This document shows positions 49,741 through 61,700 of a DNA stretch of 64,000 bases, piece by piece. The stretch spans positions 51,936,609 to 52,000,608 of the forward strand of contig CM017570.1 of the NCBI GenBank assembly GCA_007844125.1, read 5' to 3'. Below the pieces are notes generated by a model. It did no database searches and was not told where the DNA came from. It saw only the letters and a program-made list of their open reading frames with translations. The first letter of the stretch is position 1. Each line of letters begins with the position of its first letter. The position numbers and the translations under genes are program-made. The stretch comes from Sinonovacula constricta (lineage: Eukaryota; Mollusca; Bivalvia; Cardiida; Solecurtidae).

Positions 49741-52700
49741 TTGTGTAGGCTTGTATATACCGACTTGTATAGGCTTGTATATACCGACTTGTGTAGGCTT
49801 GTATATACCGACTTGTGTAGGCTTGTATATACCGACTTGTGTAGGCTTGTATATACCGACTTGTGTAGGCTTGTATATACCGACTTGTATAGGCTTGTAT
49901 ATACCGACTTGTATAGGCTTGTATATACCGACTTGTATAGGCTTGTAAATACCGACTTGTATAGGCTTGTATATACCGACTTGTATAGGCTTGTATATAC
50001 CGACTTGTATAGGCTTGTATATACCGACTTGTATAGGCTTGTATATACCGACTTGTATAGGCTTGTAAATACCGACTTGTATAGGCTTGTAAATACCGAC
50101 TTGTATAGGCTTGTATATACCGACTTGTATAGGCTTGTATATACCGACTTGTATAGGCTTGTATATACCGACTTGTATAGGCTTGTATATACCGACTTGT
50201 ATAGGCTTGTATATACCGACTTGTATAGGCTTGTATATACCGACTTGTATAGGCTTGTAAATACCGACTTGTGTAGGCTTGTATATACCGACTTGTATAG
50301 GCTTGTATATACCGACTTGTATAGGCTTGTATATACCGACTTGTATAGGCTTGTATATACCGACTTGTATAGGCTTGTATATACCGACTTGTGTAGGCTT
50401 GTATATACCGACTTGTATAGGCTTGTATATACCGACTTGTGTAGGCTTGTATATACCGACTTGTATAGGCTTGTATATACCGACTTGTGTAGGCTTGTAT
50501 ATACCGACTTGTATAGGCTTGTATATACCGACTTGTGTAGGCTTGTATATACCGACTTGTATAGGCTTGTATATACCGACTTGTGTAGGCTTGTATATAC
50601 CGACTTGTGTAGGCTTGTATATACCGACTTGTATAGGCTTGTATATACCGACTTGTGTAGGCTTGTATATACCGACTTGTGTAGGCTTGTATATACCGAC
50701 TTGTGTAGGCTTGTATATACCGACTTGTATAGGCTTCTATATACCGACTTGTGTAGGCTTGTAAATACCGACTTGTATAGGCTTGTATATACCGACTTGC
50801 ATAGGCTTGTATATACCGACTTGTGTAGGCTTGTATATACCGACTTGTATAGGCTTGTATATACCGACTTGTGTAGGCTTGTATATACCGACTTGTATAG
50901 GCTTGTATATACCGACTTGTGTAGGCTTGTATATACCGACTTGTGTAGGCTTGTATATACCGACTTGTATAGGCTTGTATATACCGACTTGTGTAGGCTT
51001 GTATATACCGACTTGTGTAGGCTTGTATATACCGACTTGTGTAGGCTTGTATATACCGACTTGCATAGGCTTGTATATACCGACTTGTGTAGGCTTGTAA
51101 ATACCGACTTGTATAGGCTTGTATATACCGACTTGCATAGGCTTGTATATACCGACTTGTGTAGGCTTGTATATACCGACTTGTATAGGCTTGTATATAC
51201 CGACTTGTGTAGGCTTGTATATACCGACTTGTATAGGCTTGTATATACCGACTTGTATAGGCTTGTATATACCGACTTGTGTAGGCTTGTATATACCGAC
51301 TTGTATAGGCTTGTATATACCGACTTGTATAGGCTTGTATATACCGACTTGTATAGGCTTGTAAATACCGACTTGTATAGGCTTGTATATACCGACTTGT
51401 GTAGGCTTGTATATACCGACTTGCATAGGCTTGTATATACCGACTTGTGTAGGCTTGTATATACCGACTTGTGTAGGCTTGTATATACCGACTTGTATAG
51501 GCTTGTATATACCGACTTGTGTAGGCTTGTAAATACCGACTTGTATAGGCTTGTATATACCGACTTGCATAGGCTTGTATATACCGACTTGTATAGGCTT
51601 GTATATACCGACTTGTATAGGCTTGTATATAACGACTTGCATAGGCTTGTATATACCGACTTGTATAGGCTTGTATATACCGACTTGTATAGACCTGTAT
51701 AGGCTTGTATATACGGACTTGTATAGGCTTGTATATACTGACCTGTATAGGCTTGTAAATACCGACTTGTATAGGCTTGTATATACCGACTTGTATAGGC
51801 TTGTAAATACCGACTTGTATAGGCTTGTATATACCGACTTGTATAGGCTTGTATATACCGACTTGTATAGGCTTGTATATACCGACTTGTATAGGCTCGT
51901 AAATACCGACCTGTATAGGCTTGTATATACCGACTTGTGTAGGCTTGTATATACCGACTTGTATAGGCTTGTATATACCGACTTGTATAGGCTTGTATAT
52001 ACCGACTTGTATAGGCTTGTATATACCGACTTGTATAGGCTTGTATATACCGACTTGTGTAGGCTTGTATATATCGACTTGTATAGGCTTGTATATACCG
52101 ACTTGTATAGGCTTGTATATACCGACTTGTATAGGCTTGTATATACCGACTTGTATAGGCTTGTATATATCGACTTGTATAGGCTTGTATATACCGACTT
52201 GTATAGGCTTGTAAATACCGACTTGTATAGGCTTGTAAATACCGACTTGTGTAGGCTTGTATATACCGACTTGTATAGGCTTGTATATACCGACTTGTAT
52301 AGGCTTGCAAATACCGACCTGTATAGGCTTGTATATACCGACTTGTATAGGCTTGTATATACCGACTTGTGTAGGCTTGTAAATACCGACTTGTATAGGC
52401 TTGTATATACCGACTTGTATAGGCTTGTATATACCGACTTGTGTAGGCTTGTATATATCGACTTGTATAGGCTTGTATATATCGACTTGTATAGGCTTGT
52501 ATATACCGACTTGTGTAGGCTTGTATATACCGACTTGTGTAGGCTTGTATATACCGACTTGTATAGGCTTGTATATACCGACTTGTATAGGCTTGTATAT
52601 ACCGACTTGTATAGGCTTGTATATACCGACTTGTATAGGCTTGTATATACCGACTTGTATAGGCTTGTATATACCGACTTGTATAGGCTTGTAAATACCG

Positions 52701-53675
52701 ACTTGTATAGGCTTGTATATACCGACTTGTATAGGCTTGTATATACCGACTTGTGTAGGCTTGTATATACCGACTTGTATAGGCTTGTATATATCGACTT
52801 GTATAGGCTTGTATATACCGACTTGTGTAGGCTTGTATATACCGACTTGTATAGGCTTGTATATACCGACTTGTATAGGCTTGTATATACCGACTTGTAT
52901 AGGCTTGTAAATACCGACTTGTATAGGCTTGTATATACCGACTTGTATAGGCTTGTATATACCGACTTGTATAGGCTTGTATATACCGACTTGTATAGGC
53001 TTGTAAATACCGACTTGTGTAGGCTTGTATATACCGACTTGTATAGGCTTGTAAATACCGACTTGTGTAGGCTTGTATATACCGACTTGTATAGGCTTGT
53101 ATATACCGACTTGTATAGGCTTGTATATACCGACTTGTGTAGGCTTGTATATACCGACTTGTATAGGCTTGTAAATACCGACTTGTGTAGGCTTGTATAT
53201 ACCGACTTGTATAGGCTTGTATATACCGACTTGTGTAGGCTTGTAAATACCGACTTGCATAGGCTTGTAAATACCGACTTGTATAGGCTTGTAAATACCG
53301 ACCTGTATAGGCTTGTAAATACCGACTTGTGTAGGCTTGTAAATACCGACCTGTATAGGCTTGTAAATACCGACTTGTATAGGCTTGTATATACCGACTT
53401 GTGTAGGCTTGTATATACCGACTTGTATAGGCTTGTATATACCGACCTGTATAGGCTTGTATATACCGACTTGTGTAGGCTTGTATATACCGACTTGTGT
53501 AGGCTTGTATATACCGACTTGTATAGGCTTGTATATACCGACTTGTATAGGCTTGTATATACCGACTTGTATAGGCTTGTATATACCGACTTGTATAGGC
53601 TTGTATATACCGACTTGTGTAGGCTTGTATATACCGACTTGTATAGGCTTGTATATACCGACTTGTATAGGCTTG
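49741..53675. repeat. 24-bp minisatellite, about 164 copies
   Basis: The unit is GACTTGTATAGG followed by CTTGTATATACC. The period of 24 bp is very regular over 3.9 kb. Variants are TGTATAGG/TGTGTAGG/TGCATAGG, TATATACC/TAAATACC and GACTTG/GACCTG. Because 24 is a multiple of three and the unit lacks stops, five of six frames stay open with 8-residue peptides (YTSRYIQA, KPIQVGIY, RLVYTDLY and so on). Openness on both strands argues against coding. Confidence 0.96.
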
Positions 53676-53884
53676 TTAATTTGTTAATTTGATTTTGAAT
53701 TAATTTTGATATCGATTGGAGCTGTTGGGTATCTACAACCATGTAAATACAGACCTTTAAATGTATTATTAACGTCTACTTGTTGTCATTTTAATTTTCA
53801 CTTGTAAAGTAGATCTAATTGTTACACAATACAGGTTTATATAGACTTACTGTAATCTAACTGTTAAATGTTTCATGAATGTCA

Positions 53885-55110
53885 ATTTCTGAGTGTCGAT
53901 TAGTAAATATCGGTGAGTAAATACGAATTTTCAGCAATTCTGGGGTAGCTTTCAGTCAGACTTGTAAATATCGATATGTAAATACGAATTGTCAGCAATT
54001 CTGGGGTAGCTTTCAGTCAGACTTGTAAATATCGGTATGTAAATACAAGTTTGTCAGCAATTCCTGGGTAGGTTGTAGTCCGACTTGTAAATATCGGTGT
54101 GTAAATACGAGTTTGTCAGCAATTCTGGGGTAGGTTTTAGTCCGACTTGTAAATATCGGTGTGTAAATACGAGTTTGTCAGCAATTTTGGGGAAGCTTTC
54201 AGTAAGACCTAGAAATATCGGTGTGTAAATACGAGTTTGTCAGCAATTCGTAGCTTTCAGTATGACTTGTAAATATCGGTGTGTAAATACGAGTTTGTCA
54301 GCAATTTTGGGGAAGCTTTCAGTAAGACCTAGAAATATCGGTGTGTAAATACGAGTTTGTCAGCAATTCGTAGCTTTCAGTATGACTTGTAAATATCGAT
54401 GTGTAAATACGAGTTTGTCAGCAATTTTGGGGAAGCTTTCAGTAAGACCTAGAAATATCGGTGTGTAAAATTGAGTTTGTCAGCAATTCTGGGGTAGCTT
54501 TTAATATGACTTGTAAATATCGGTGTGTAAATACGAGTTTGTCAGCAATTCTGGAGTAGCTTTAAGTCCTACCTGTAAATATCGATGTGTAAATACGAGT
54601 TTGTCAGCAATTCTGGGGTAGCTTTTAGTCAGACTTGTAAATATCGGTGTGCAAATACGAGTTTGTCAGCAATTCTGAGTAGCTTTCAGTTGGACTTGCA
54701 AATATCGGTGTGTAAATAATAGTTTGTCAGCAATTTTGGGGTAGCTTTCAGCTGGACTTGCAAATATCGGTGTGTAAATACGAGTTTGTCAATAATTCTG
54801 GGGTAGCTTTCAGTTAGACTTGCAAATATCGGTGTGTAAATAAGAGTTTGCCAATAATTCTGGGGTAGCTTTCAGTTGGACTTGCAAATATCGGTGTGTT
54901 AATACGAGTTTGTCAATAATTCTGGGGTAGCTTTCAGTTGGACTTGCAAATATCGGTGTGTAAATACGAGTTTGTCAATAATTCTGGGGTAGCTTTCAGT
55001 TGGACTTGCAAATATCGGTGTGTAAATACGAGTTTGTCAATAAATCTGGGGTAGCTTTCAGTTGGACTTGCAAATATCGGTGTGTAAATACGAGTTTGTC
55101 AACAATTCTG
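53885..55110. repeat. About 60-bp minisatellite, about 20 copies
   Basis: The unit joins ACTTGTAAATATCGG, TGTGTAAATACGAG, TTTGTCAGCAATTC and TGGGGTAGCTTTCAG. In 54178-54430 alternate units are short (AATTCGTAGC) and long (AATTTTGGGGAAGC), giving a period near 120 bp. From about 54790 the variant GTCAATAATTC dominates. Confidence 0.92.
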
Positions 55111-55608
55111 GGGAAGATTTTATACAGGATTATTTTCTCCTCACAGAAGACATGTCAATTTTGACATGCGATGTAGATTTCAAAAGTCGAATTTTCGATA
55201 AACAATTCCATTGTCGATTCCTAAATTGTTGGCAGGTTAATACTGCTGTTTTAGAGCCGATTTATAATGTCGACTTTTTAAATGTGTGGTCTGTGGTTCG
55301 GGGTAATGGCGGCTTCCCACCTCTTACTGACTTGTAAATGTCGACTTGTACATGTCAACGTTGGTATATATCTTTCATCAATGTATATGTTTATAAAAGT
55401 CTATCGAAATTGCTAAAACATCGTCAAATTTGAAAATGGAAAGCATCGGCAACTTTAAACTGTCCACCTATATATGTTTTAATGTTATCTTCTTGAGGCT
55501 TATCTCCGCCTCGTACTTTTAACTGGTTTAACTGGTTTGTTTGTATAGGATGTTTGAAAGTCGATTTGTACCATGTCGACCTGTATACGCATTTGTACAC
55601 TGTTTCAG
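55111..55608. other. End of intron 1 up to the acceptor
   Basis: No gene. Scattered ATGTCGACTTGTA-like words (55180, 55270, 55335, 55560-55585) suggest decayed relatives of the neighbouring arrays. The acceptor is CACTGTTTCAG, with a short pyrimidine tract. Confidence 0.6.
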
Positions 55609-55718
55609 GTTCATCGCCGCTTCCCAGCTGCAATCCACTGACGCTCGGAAGGTGTTCCCGTGTTTTGACGAGCCAGCCATGAAGGCGACGTTCTCTGTCA
55701 CGGTAACCCATATGACAG
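55609..55718 (+). CDS. M1 zinc aminopeptidase, coding exon 2
   Basis: These 110 nt encode the end of R285 to part of residue 322. The segment [20 protein letters not shown] followed by [17 protein letters not shown] is the conserved M1 block (DAR, FPCFDEP, K-A-x-F) at the end of the N-terminal beta domain, just before the thermolysin-like domain. The frame is set by the split Arg codon of exon 1. I place the 3' end at ACAG/GTCAGT (55718), which matches the donor consensus well and leaves phase 1. Without splicing the frame reads into a TGA at 55766-55768. The last 32 nt of this exon are the seed of the 40-bp array. GAMEN and HEXXH-(18)-E lie in exons to the right of the window. Exons 1 and 2 give about a third of the usual family length. 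Confidence 0.88.
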
Positions 55719-58700
55719 GTCAGTATGAAGTTCTCTGTCATGGTAACCTATATGACTGGTCAGTATGACGTTCTCTGTCATGGTAACCTATATGACTGGT
55801 CAGTCTGACGTTCTCTGTCACGGTAACCTATATGACAGGTCAGTATGACGTTCTCTGTCACGGTAACCTATATGACTGGTCTGTATGACGTTCTCTGTCA
55901 CGATAACCTATATGACAGGTCAGTATGACGTTCTCTGTCATGGTAACCTATATGACAGGTCAATATGACGTTCTCTGTCACGGTAACCTATATGACAGGT
56001 CAGTATGACGTTCTCTGTCATGGTAACCTATATGACTGGTCAGTATAACGTTCTCTGTCATGGTAACCTATATGACAGGTCAGTATGACGTTCTCTGTCA
56101 TGGTAACCTATATGACAGGTCAATATGACGTTCTCTGCCACGGTAATCTATATGACAGGTCAGTATAACGTTCTCTGTCACGGTAACCTATATGTCTGGT
56201 CATTATAACGTTCTCTGTCATGGTTACCTCTATGACTGGTCAGTATAACGTTCTCTGTCATGGTAACCTATATGACAGGTCAGTATGACGTTCTCTGTCA
56301 CGGTAGCCTATATGACTGGTCAGTATAACGTTCTCTGTCACGGTAACCTATATGACTGGTCAGTATAACGTTCTCTGTCACGGGAACCCATATGACAGGT
56401 CAGTATGACGTTCACTGTCACGGTAACCTATATGACTGGTCAGTCTGACGTTCTCTGTTACGGGAACCTATATGACAGGTCAGTATAACGTTCTCTGTCA
56501 CGGGAACCCATATGACAGGTCAGTATGACGTTCTCTGTCACGGTAACCTATATGACAGGTCAGTTTAACGTTCTCTGTCACGGGAACCCATATGACAGGT
56601 CAATATGACGTTCTCTTTCACGGTAACCTATATGTCTGGTCAGTATAACGTTCTATGTCACGGTAGCCTATATGACTGGTCAGTATGACGTTCTATGTCA
56701 CGGTAGCCTATATGACTGGTCAGTATGACGTTCTCTGTCACGGGAACCCATATGACAGGTCAGTATGACGTTCTCTGTCACGGTAACCTATATGACAGGT
56801 CAGTTTAACGTTCTCTGTCACGGGAACCCATATGACAGGTCAATATGACGTTCTCTTTCACGGTAACCTATATGTCTGGTCAGTATAACGTTCTCTGTCA
56901 CGGGAACCCATATGACTGGTCTGTATGACGTTCTCTGTCACGGTAACCTATATGACTGGTCAGTATGACGTTCTCTGTCACGGTAACCTATATGACAGGT
57001 CAGTATGACGTTCTCTGTCACGGTAACCTATATGTCTGGTCAGTATAACGTTCTCTGTCACGGGAACCCATATGACAGGTCAGTATGACGTTCTATGTCA
57101 CGGTAGCCTATATGACTGGTCAGTATAACGTTCTCTGTCACGGGAAGTAATATGACAGGTCAGTATGACGTTCTCTGTCACGGGAACCCATATGACTGGT
57201 CAGTATGACGTTCTATGTCACGGTAACCTATATGACTGGTCAGTATGACGTTCTCTGTCACGGTAACCTATATGACAGGTCAGTGTGACTTTCTCTGTCA
57301 CGGGAACCTATATGACTGGTCAGTATAACGTTCTCTGTCACGGGAACCCATATGACAGGTCAGTATGACGTTCTCTGTCACGGTAACCTATATGACTGGT
57401 CAGTATGACGTTCTATGTCACGGTAGCCTATATGACTGGTCAGTCTGACGTTCTCTGTCACGGTAACCTATATGACAGGTCAGTTTAACGTTCTCTGTCA
57501 CGGGAACCCATATGACAGGTCAGTATGACGTTCTCTGTAACGGTAACCTATATGACAGGTCAGTATGACGTTCTCTGTAACGGTAACCTATATGACTATT
57601 CAGTCAGACGTTCTCTGTCACGGGAACCCATATGACAGGTCAGTATGACGTTCTCTGTAACGGTAACCTATATGACTGGTCAGTGTGACGTTCTCTGTCA
57701 CGGTAACCTATATGACTGGTCAGTCTGACGTTCTCTGTCACGGGAACCCATATGACTGGTCAGTATGACGTTCTATGTCACGGTAACCTATATGACAGGT
57801 CAGTTTAACGTTCTCTGTCACGGGAACCCATATGACAGGTCAATATGACGTTCTCTGTCTTGGTAACCTATATGTCTGGTCAGTATAACGTTCTCTGTCA
57901 CGGTAACCTATATGACTGGTCAGTATGACGTTCTCTGTCACGGTAACCTATATGTCTGGTCAGTATAACGTTCTCTGTCACGGTAACCTATATGACTGGT
58001 CAGTATAACGTTCTGTGTCACGGGAACCCATATGACAGGTCAGTATGACGTTCTCTGTCACGGTAACCTATATGACAGGTCAGTTTAACGTTCTCTGTCA
58101 CGGGAACCCATATGACAGGTCAATATGACGTTCTCTGTCACGGTAACCTATATGTCTGGTCAGTATAACGTTCTCTGTCACGGTAACCTATATGACTGGT
58201 CAGTATGACGTTCTCTGTCACGGTAACCTATATGACTGGTCAGTATGACGTTCTACGTCACGGGAACCTATATGACTGGTCAGTATGACGTTCTCTGTCA
58301 CGGCAACCTATATGACTGGTCAGTGTGACGTTCTCTGTCACGGGAACCCATATGACTGGTCAGTATGACGTTCTCTGTCACGGTAACCTATTTGACTGGT
58401 CAGTGTGACGTTCTCTGTCAGGGTAACCCATATGACAGGTCAGTATAACGTTCTCTGTCACGGTAACCTATATGACAGGTCAGTATGACGTTCTCTGTCA
58501 CGGTAACCTATATGACAGGTCAGTTTAACGTTTTCTGTCACGGTAACCTATATGACTGGTCAGTGTGACGTTCTCTGTCACGGTAACCTACACGACTGGT
58601 CAGTTAGAGGTTCTCTGTCACGGTAACCTATACGACTGGTCAGTATGACGTTCTCTGTCACGGGAACCTACAATACAGGTCAGTGTAACGTTCTCTGTCA

Positions 58701-61700
58701 CGATAACCTATATGACAGGTCAGTCTGACTTTCACAGTCACGGTAACCTATATGACTGGTCACTGGGACGTTCTCTGTCACTATAACCTATATGACTGGT
58801 CAGTGGGACGTTCTCTGTCACGGTAACCTATATGACTGGTCTGTATGACGTTCTCTGTCACGGTAACCTATATGACTGGTCAGTATGACGTTCTCTGTCA
58901 CGGTAACCTATATGACTGATCAGTTGGACGTTCTCTGTCACGGTAACTTATGTGACTGGTCAGTAAAACGTTCTCTGTCACGGTAACCTATATGACTGGT
59001 CAGTATTACGTTCTCTGTCACGGTAACCTATATGACAGGTCAGTATGACGTTCTCTGTCACGGTAACCTATATGACAGGTCAGTATGACGTTCTCTGTAA
59101 CGGTAACCTATATGACAGGCCAGTATAACGTTCTCTGTCACGGTAACCTATATGACAGGTCAGTATGACGTTCTCTGTAACGGTAACCTATATGACAGGC
59201 CAGTATAACGTTCTCTGTCACGGGAACCCATATGACTGGTCAGTGTGACGTTCTCTGTTACGGTAACCTATATGACAGGCCAGTATAACGTTCTCTGTCA
59301 TGGTAACCTATATGACAGGTCAGTATGACGTTCTCTGTAACGGTAACCTATATGACAGGCCAGTATAACGTTCTCTGTCACGGTAACCTATATGACTGGT
59401 CAGTATAACGTTCTCTGTCATGGTAACCTATATGACAGGTCAGTATGACGTTCTCTGTTACGGTAACCTATATGACTGGTCAGTATAACGTTCTCTGTCA
59501 TGGTAACCTATATGACAGGTCAGTATGACGTTCTCTGTAACGGTAACCTATATGACAGGCCAGTATAACGTTCTCTGTCACGGTAACCTATATGACAGGT
59601 CAGTATGACGTTCTCTGTCACGGTGACTTATATGACTGGTCAGGATAACGTTCTCTGTCACGGTAACCTATATGACTGGTCAGTATGACGTTCTCTGTCA
59701 CGGTAACCTATACGACTGGTCAGTGTAACGTTCTCTGTCATGGTAACCTATATGACTGGTCAGTATGACGTTCTCTGTCATGGTAACATATATGACAGGT
59801 CAGTATGACGTTCTCTGTAACGGTAACCTATATGACAGGTCAGTATAACGTTCTCTGTCACGGTAACCTATATGACTGGTCAGTATGACGTTCTCTGTCA
59901 CGGTAACCTATATGACAGGTCAGTATAACGTTCTCTGTCATGATAACCTATATGACAGGTCAGTATAACGTTCTCTGTCATGGTAACCTATATGACTGGT
60001 CAGTGTGACGTTCTCTGTCACGGTAACCCATATAACAGGTCAGTATGACGTTCTCTGTAACGGTAACCTATATGACTGGTCAGTATGACGTTCTCTGTCA
60101 CGGTAACCCATATGACAGGTCAGTATGACGTTCTCTGTCACGGTAACCAATATGACAGGTCAGTGTGACGTTCTCTGTCACGGTAACCCATAAAACAGGT
60201 CAGTATGACGTTCTCTGTAACGGTAACCTATATGACTGGTCAGTATGACCTTCTCTGTCACGATAACCCATATGACAGGTCAGTATGACGTTCTCTGTCA
60301 CGGTAACCTATATGACTGGTCTGTATGACGTTCTCTGTCACGGTAACCTATATGACTGGTCAGTGTGACGTTCTCTGTCACGGTAACCTATATGACTGGT
60401 CAGTGTGACGTTCTCTGTCACGGTAACCTATATGACTGGTCAGTGTGACGTTCTCTGTCACGGTAACCTATATGACTGGTCAGTATGACGTTTTCTGTCA
60501 CGGGAACCTATATGACTGGTCAGTATAACGTTCTCTGTCACGGTAACCTATATGATGGTCAGTCTGACGTTCTATGTCACGGTAACCTATATGACTGGTC
60601 AGTGTGACGTTCTCTGTCACGGTAACCTATATGACTGGTCAGTATGACGTTCTCTGTCACGGTAACCTATATGATGGTCAGTCTGACGTTCTCTGTCACG
60701 GTAACCTATATGACTGGTCAGTGTGACGTTCTCTGTCACGGTAACCTATATGACTGGTCAGTCTGACGTTCTCTGTCACGGTAACCTATATGATGGTCAG
60801 TCTGACGTTCTCTGTCACGGTAACCTATATGACTGGTCAGTGTGACGTTCTCTGTCACGGTAACCTATATGACTGGTCAGTATGACGTTCTCTGTCACGG
60901 TAACCTATATGATGGTCAGTATGACGTTCTCTGTCACGGTAACCTATATGACTGGTCAGTGTGACGTTCTCTGTCACGGTAACCTATATGACTGGTCAGT
61001 ATGACGTTCTCTGTCACGGTAACCTATATGATGGTCAGTATAACGTTCTCTGTCACGGTAACCTATATGACTGGTCAGTATAACGTTCTGTGTCACGGTA
61101 ACCTATATGACAGGTCAGTATGACGTTCTATGTCACGGTAACCTATATGACTGGTCAGTATAACGTTCTCTGTCACGGTAACCTATATGACTGGTCAGTA
61201 TGAAGTTCTGTGTCACGGTAACCTATATGACAGGTCAGTATGACGTTCTATGTCACGGTAACCTATATGACAGGTCAGTATGACGTTCTATGTCACGGTA
61301 TTCTATATGACTGGTCAGTATGACGTTCTATGTCACGGTAACCTATATGACTGGTCAGTATGACGTTCTATGTCACGGTAACCTATATGACAGGTCAGTA
61401 TGAAGTTCTGTGTCACGGTAACCTATATGACTGGTCAGTATGACGTTCTGTGTCACGGTAACCTATATGACTGGTCAGTATGACGTTCTGTGTCACGGTA
61501 ACCTATATGACTGGTCAGTATGACGTTCTCTGTCACGGTAACCTATATGACAGGTCAGTATGAAGTTCTGTGTCACGGTAACCTATATGACTGGTCAGTA
61601 TAACGTTCTATGTCACGGTAACCTATATGACAGTCAGTATGACGTTCTGTGTCACGGTAACCTATATGACTGGTCAGTATGACGTTCTGTGTCACGGTAA

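Larger units (their letters stand above)
18551..55608 (+). other. Intron 1 of the aminopeptidase gene (37,058 bp)
   Basis: The donor is GTAACT at 18551 and the acceptor is CACTGTTTCAG ending at 55608. Phase 2 is kept: AG from exon 1 plus G from exon 2 makes Arg. The joined protein reads [19 protein letters not shown], which is the uninterrupted M1 family pattern, so no exon appears to be missing between them. More than half of the intron is tandem repeat. This is an inference from sequence; no transcript was seen. Confidence 0.88.

Noticed and set aside
49680..53742. Long frames on both strands (up to about 1,180 codons) with 8-residue repeats
   Set aside because: They are products of a 24-bp stop-free unit and occur in at least five of six frames, with different peptides fused where the phase shifts.
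55721..55768. Exon 2 continuing into the array ([15 protein letters not shown])
   Set aside because: It runs into TGA after 16 codons, and the peptide does not resemble the next M1 segment. The ACAG/GTCAGT donor is the simpler reading.
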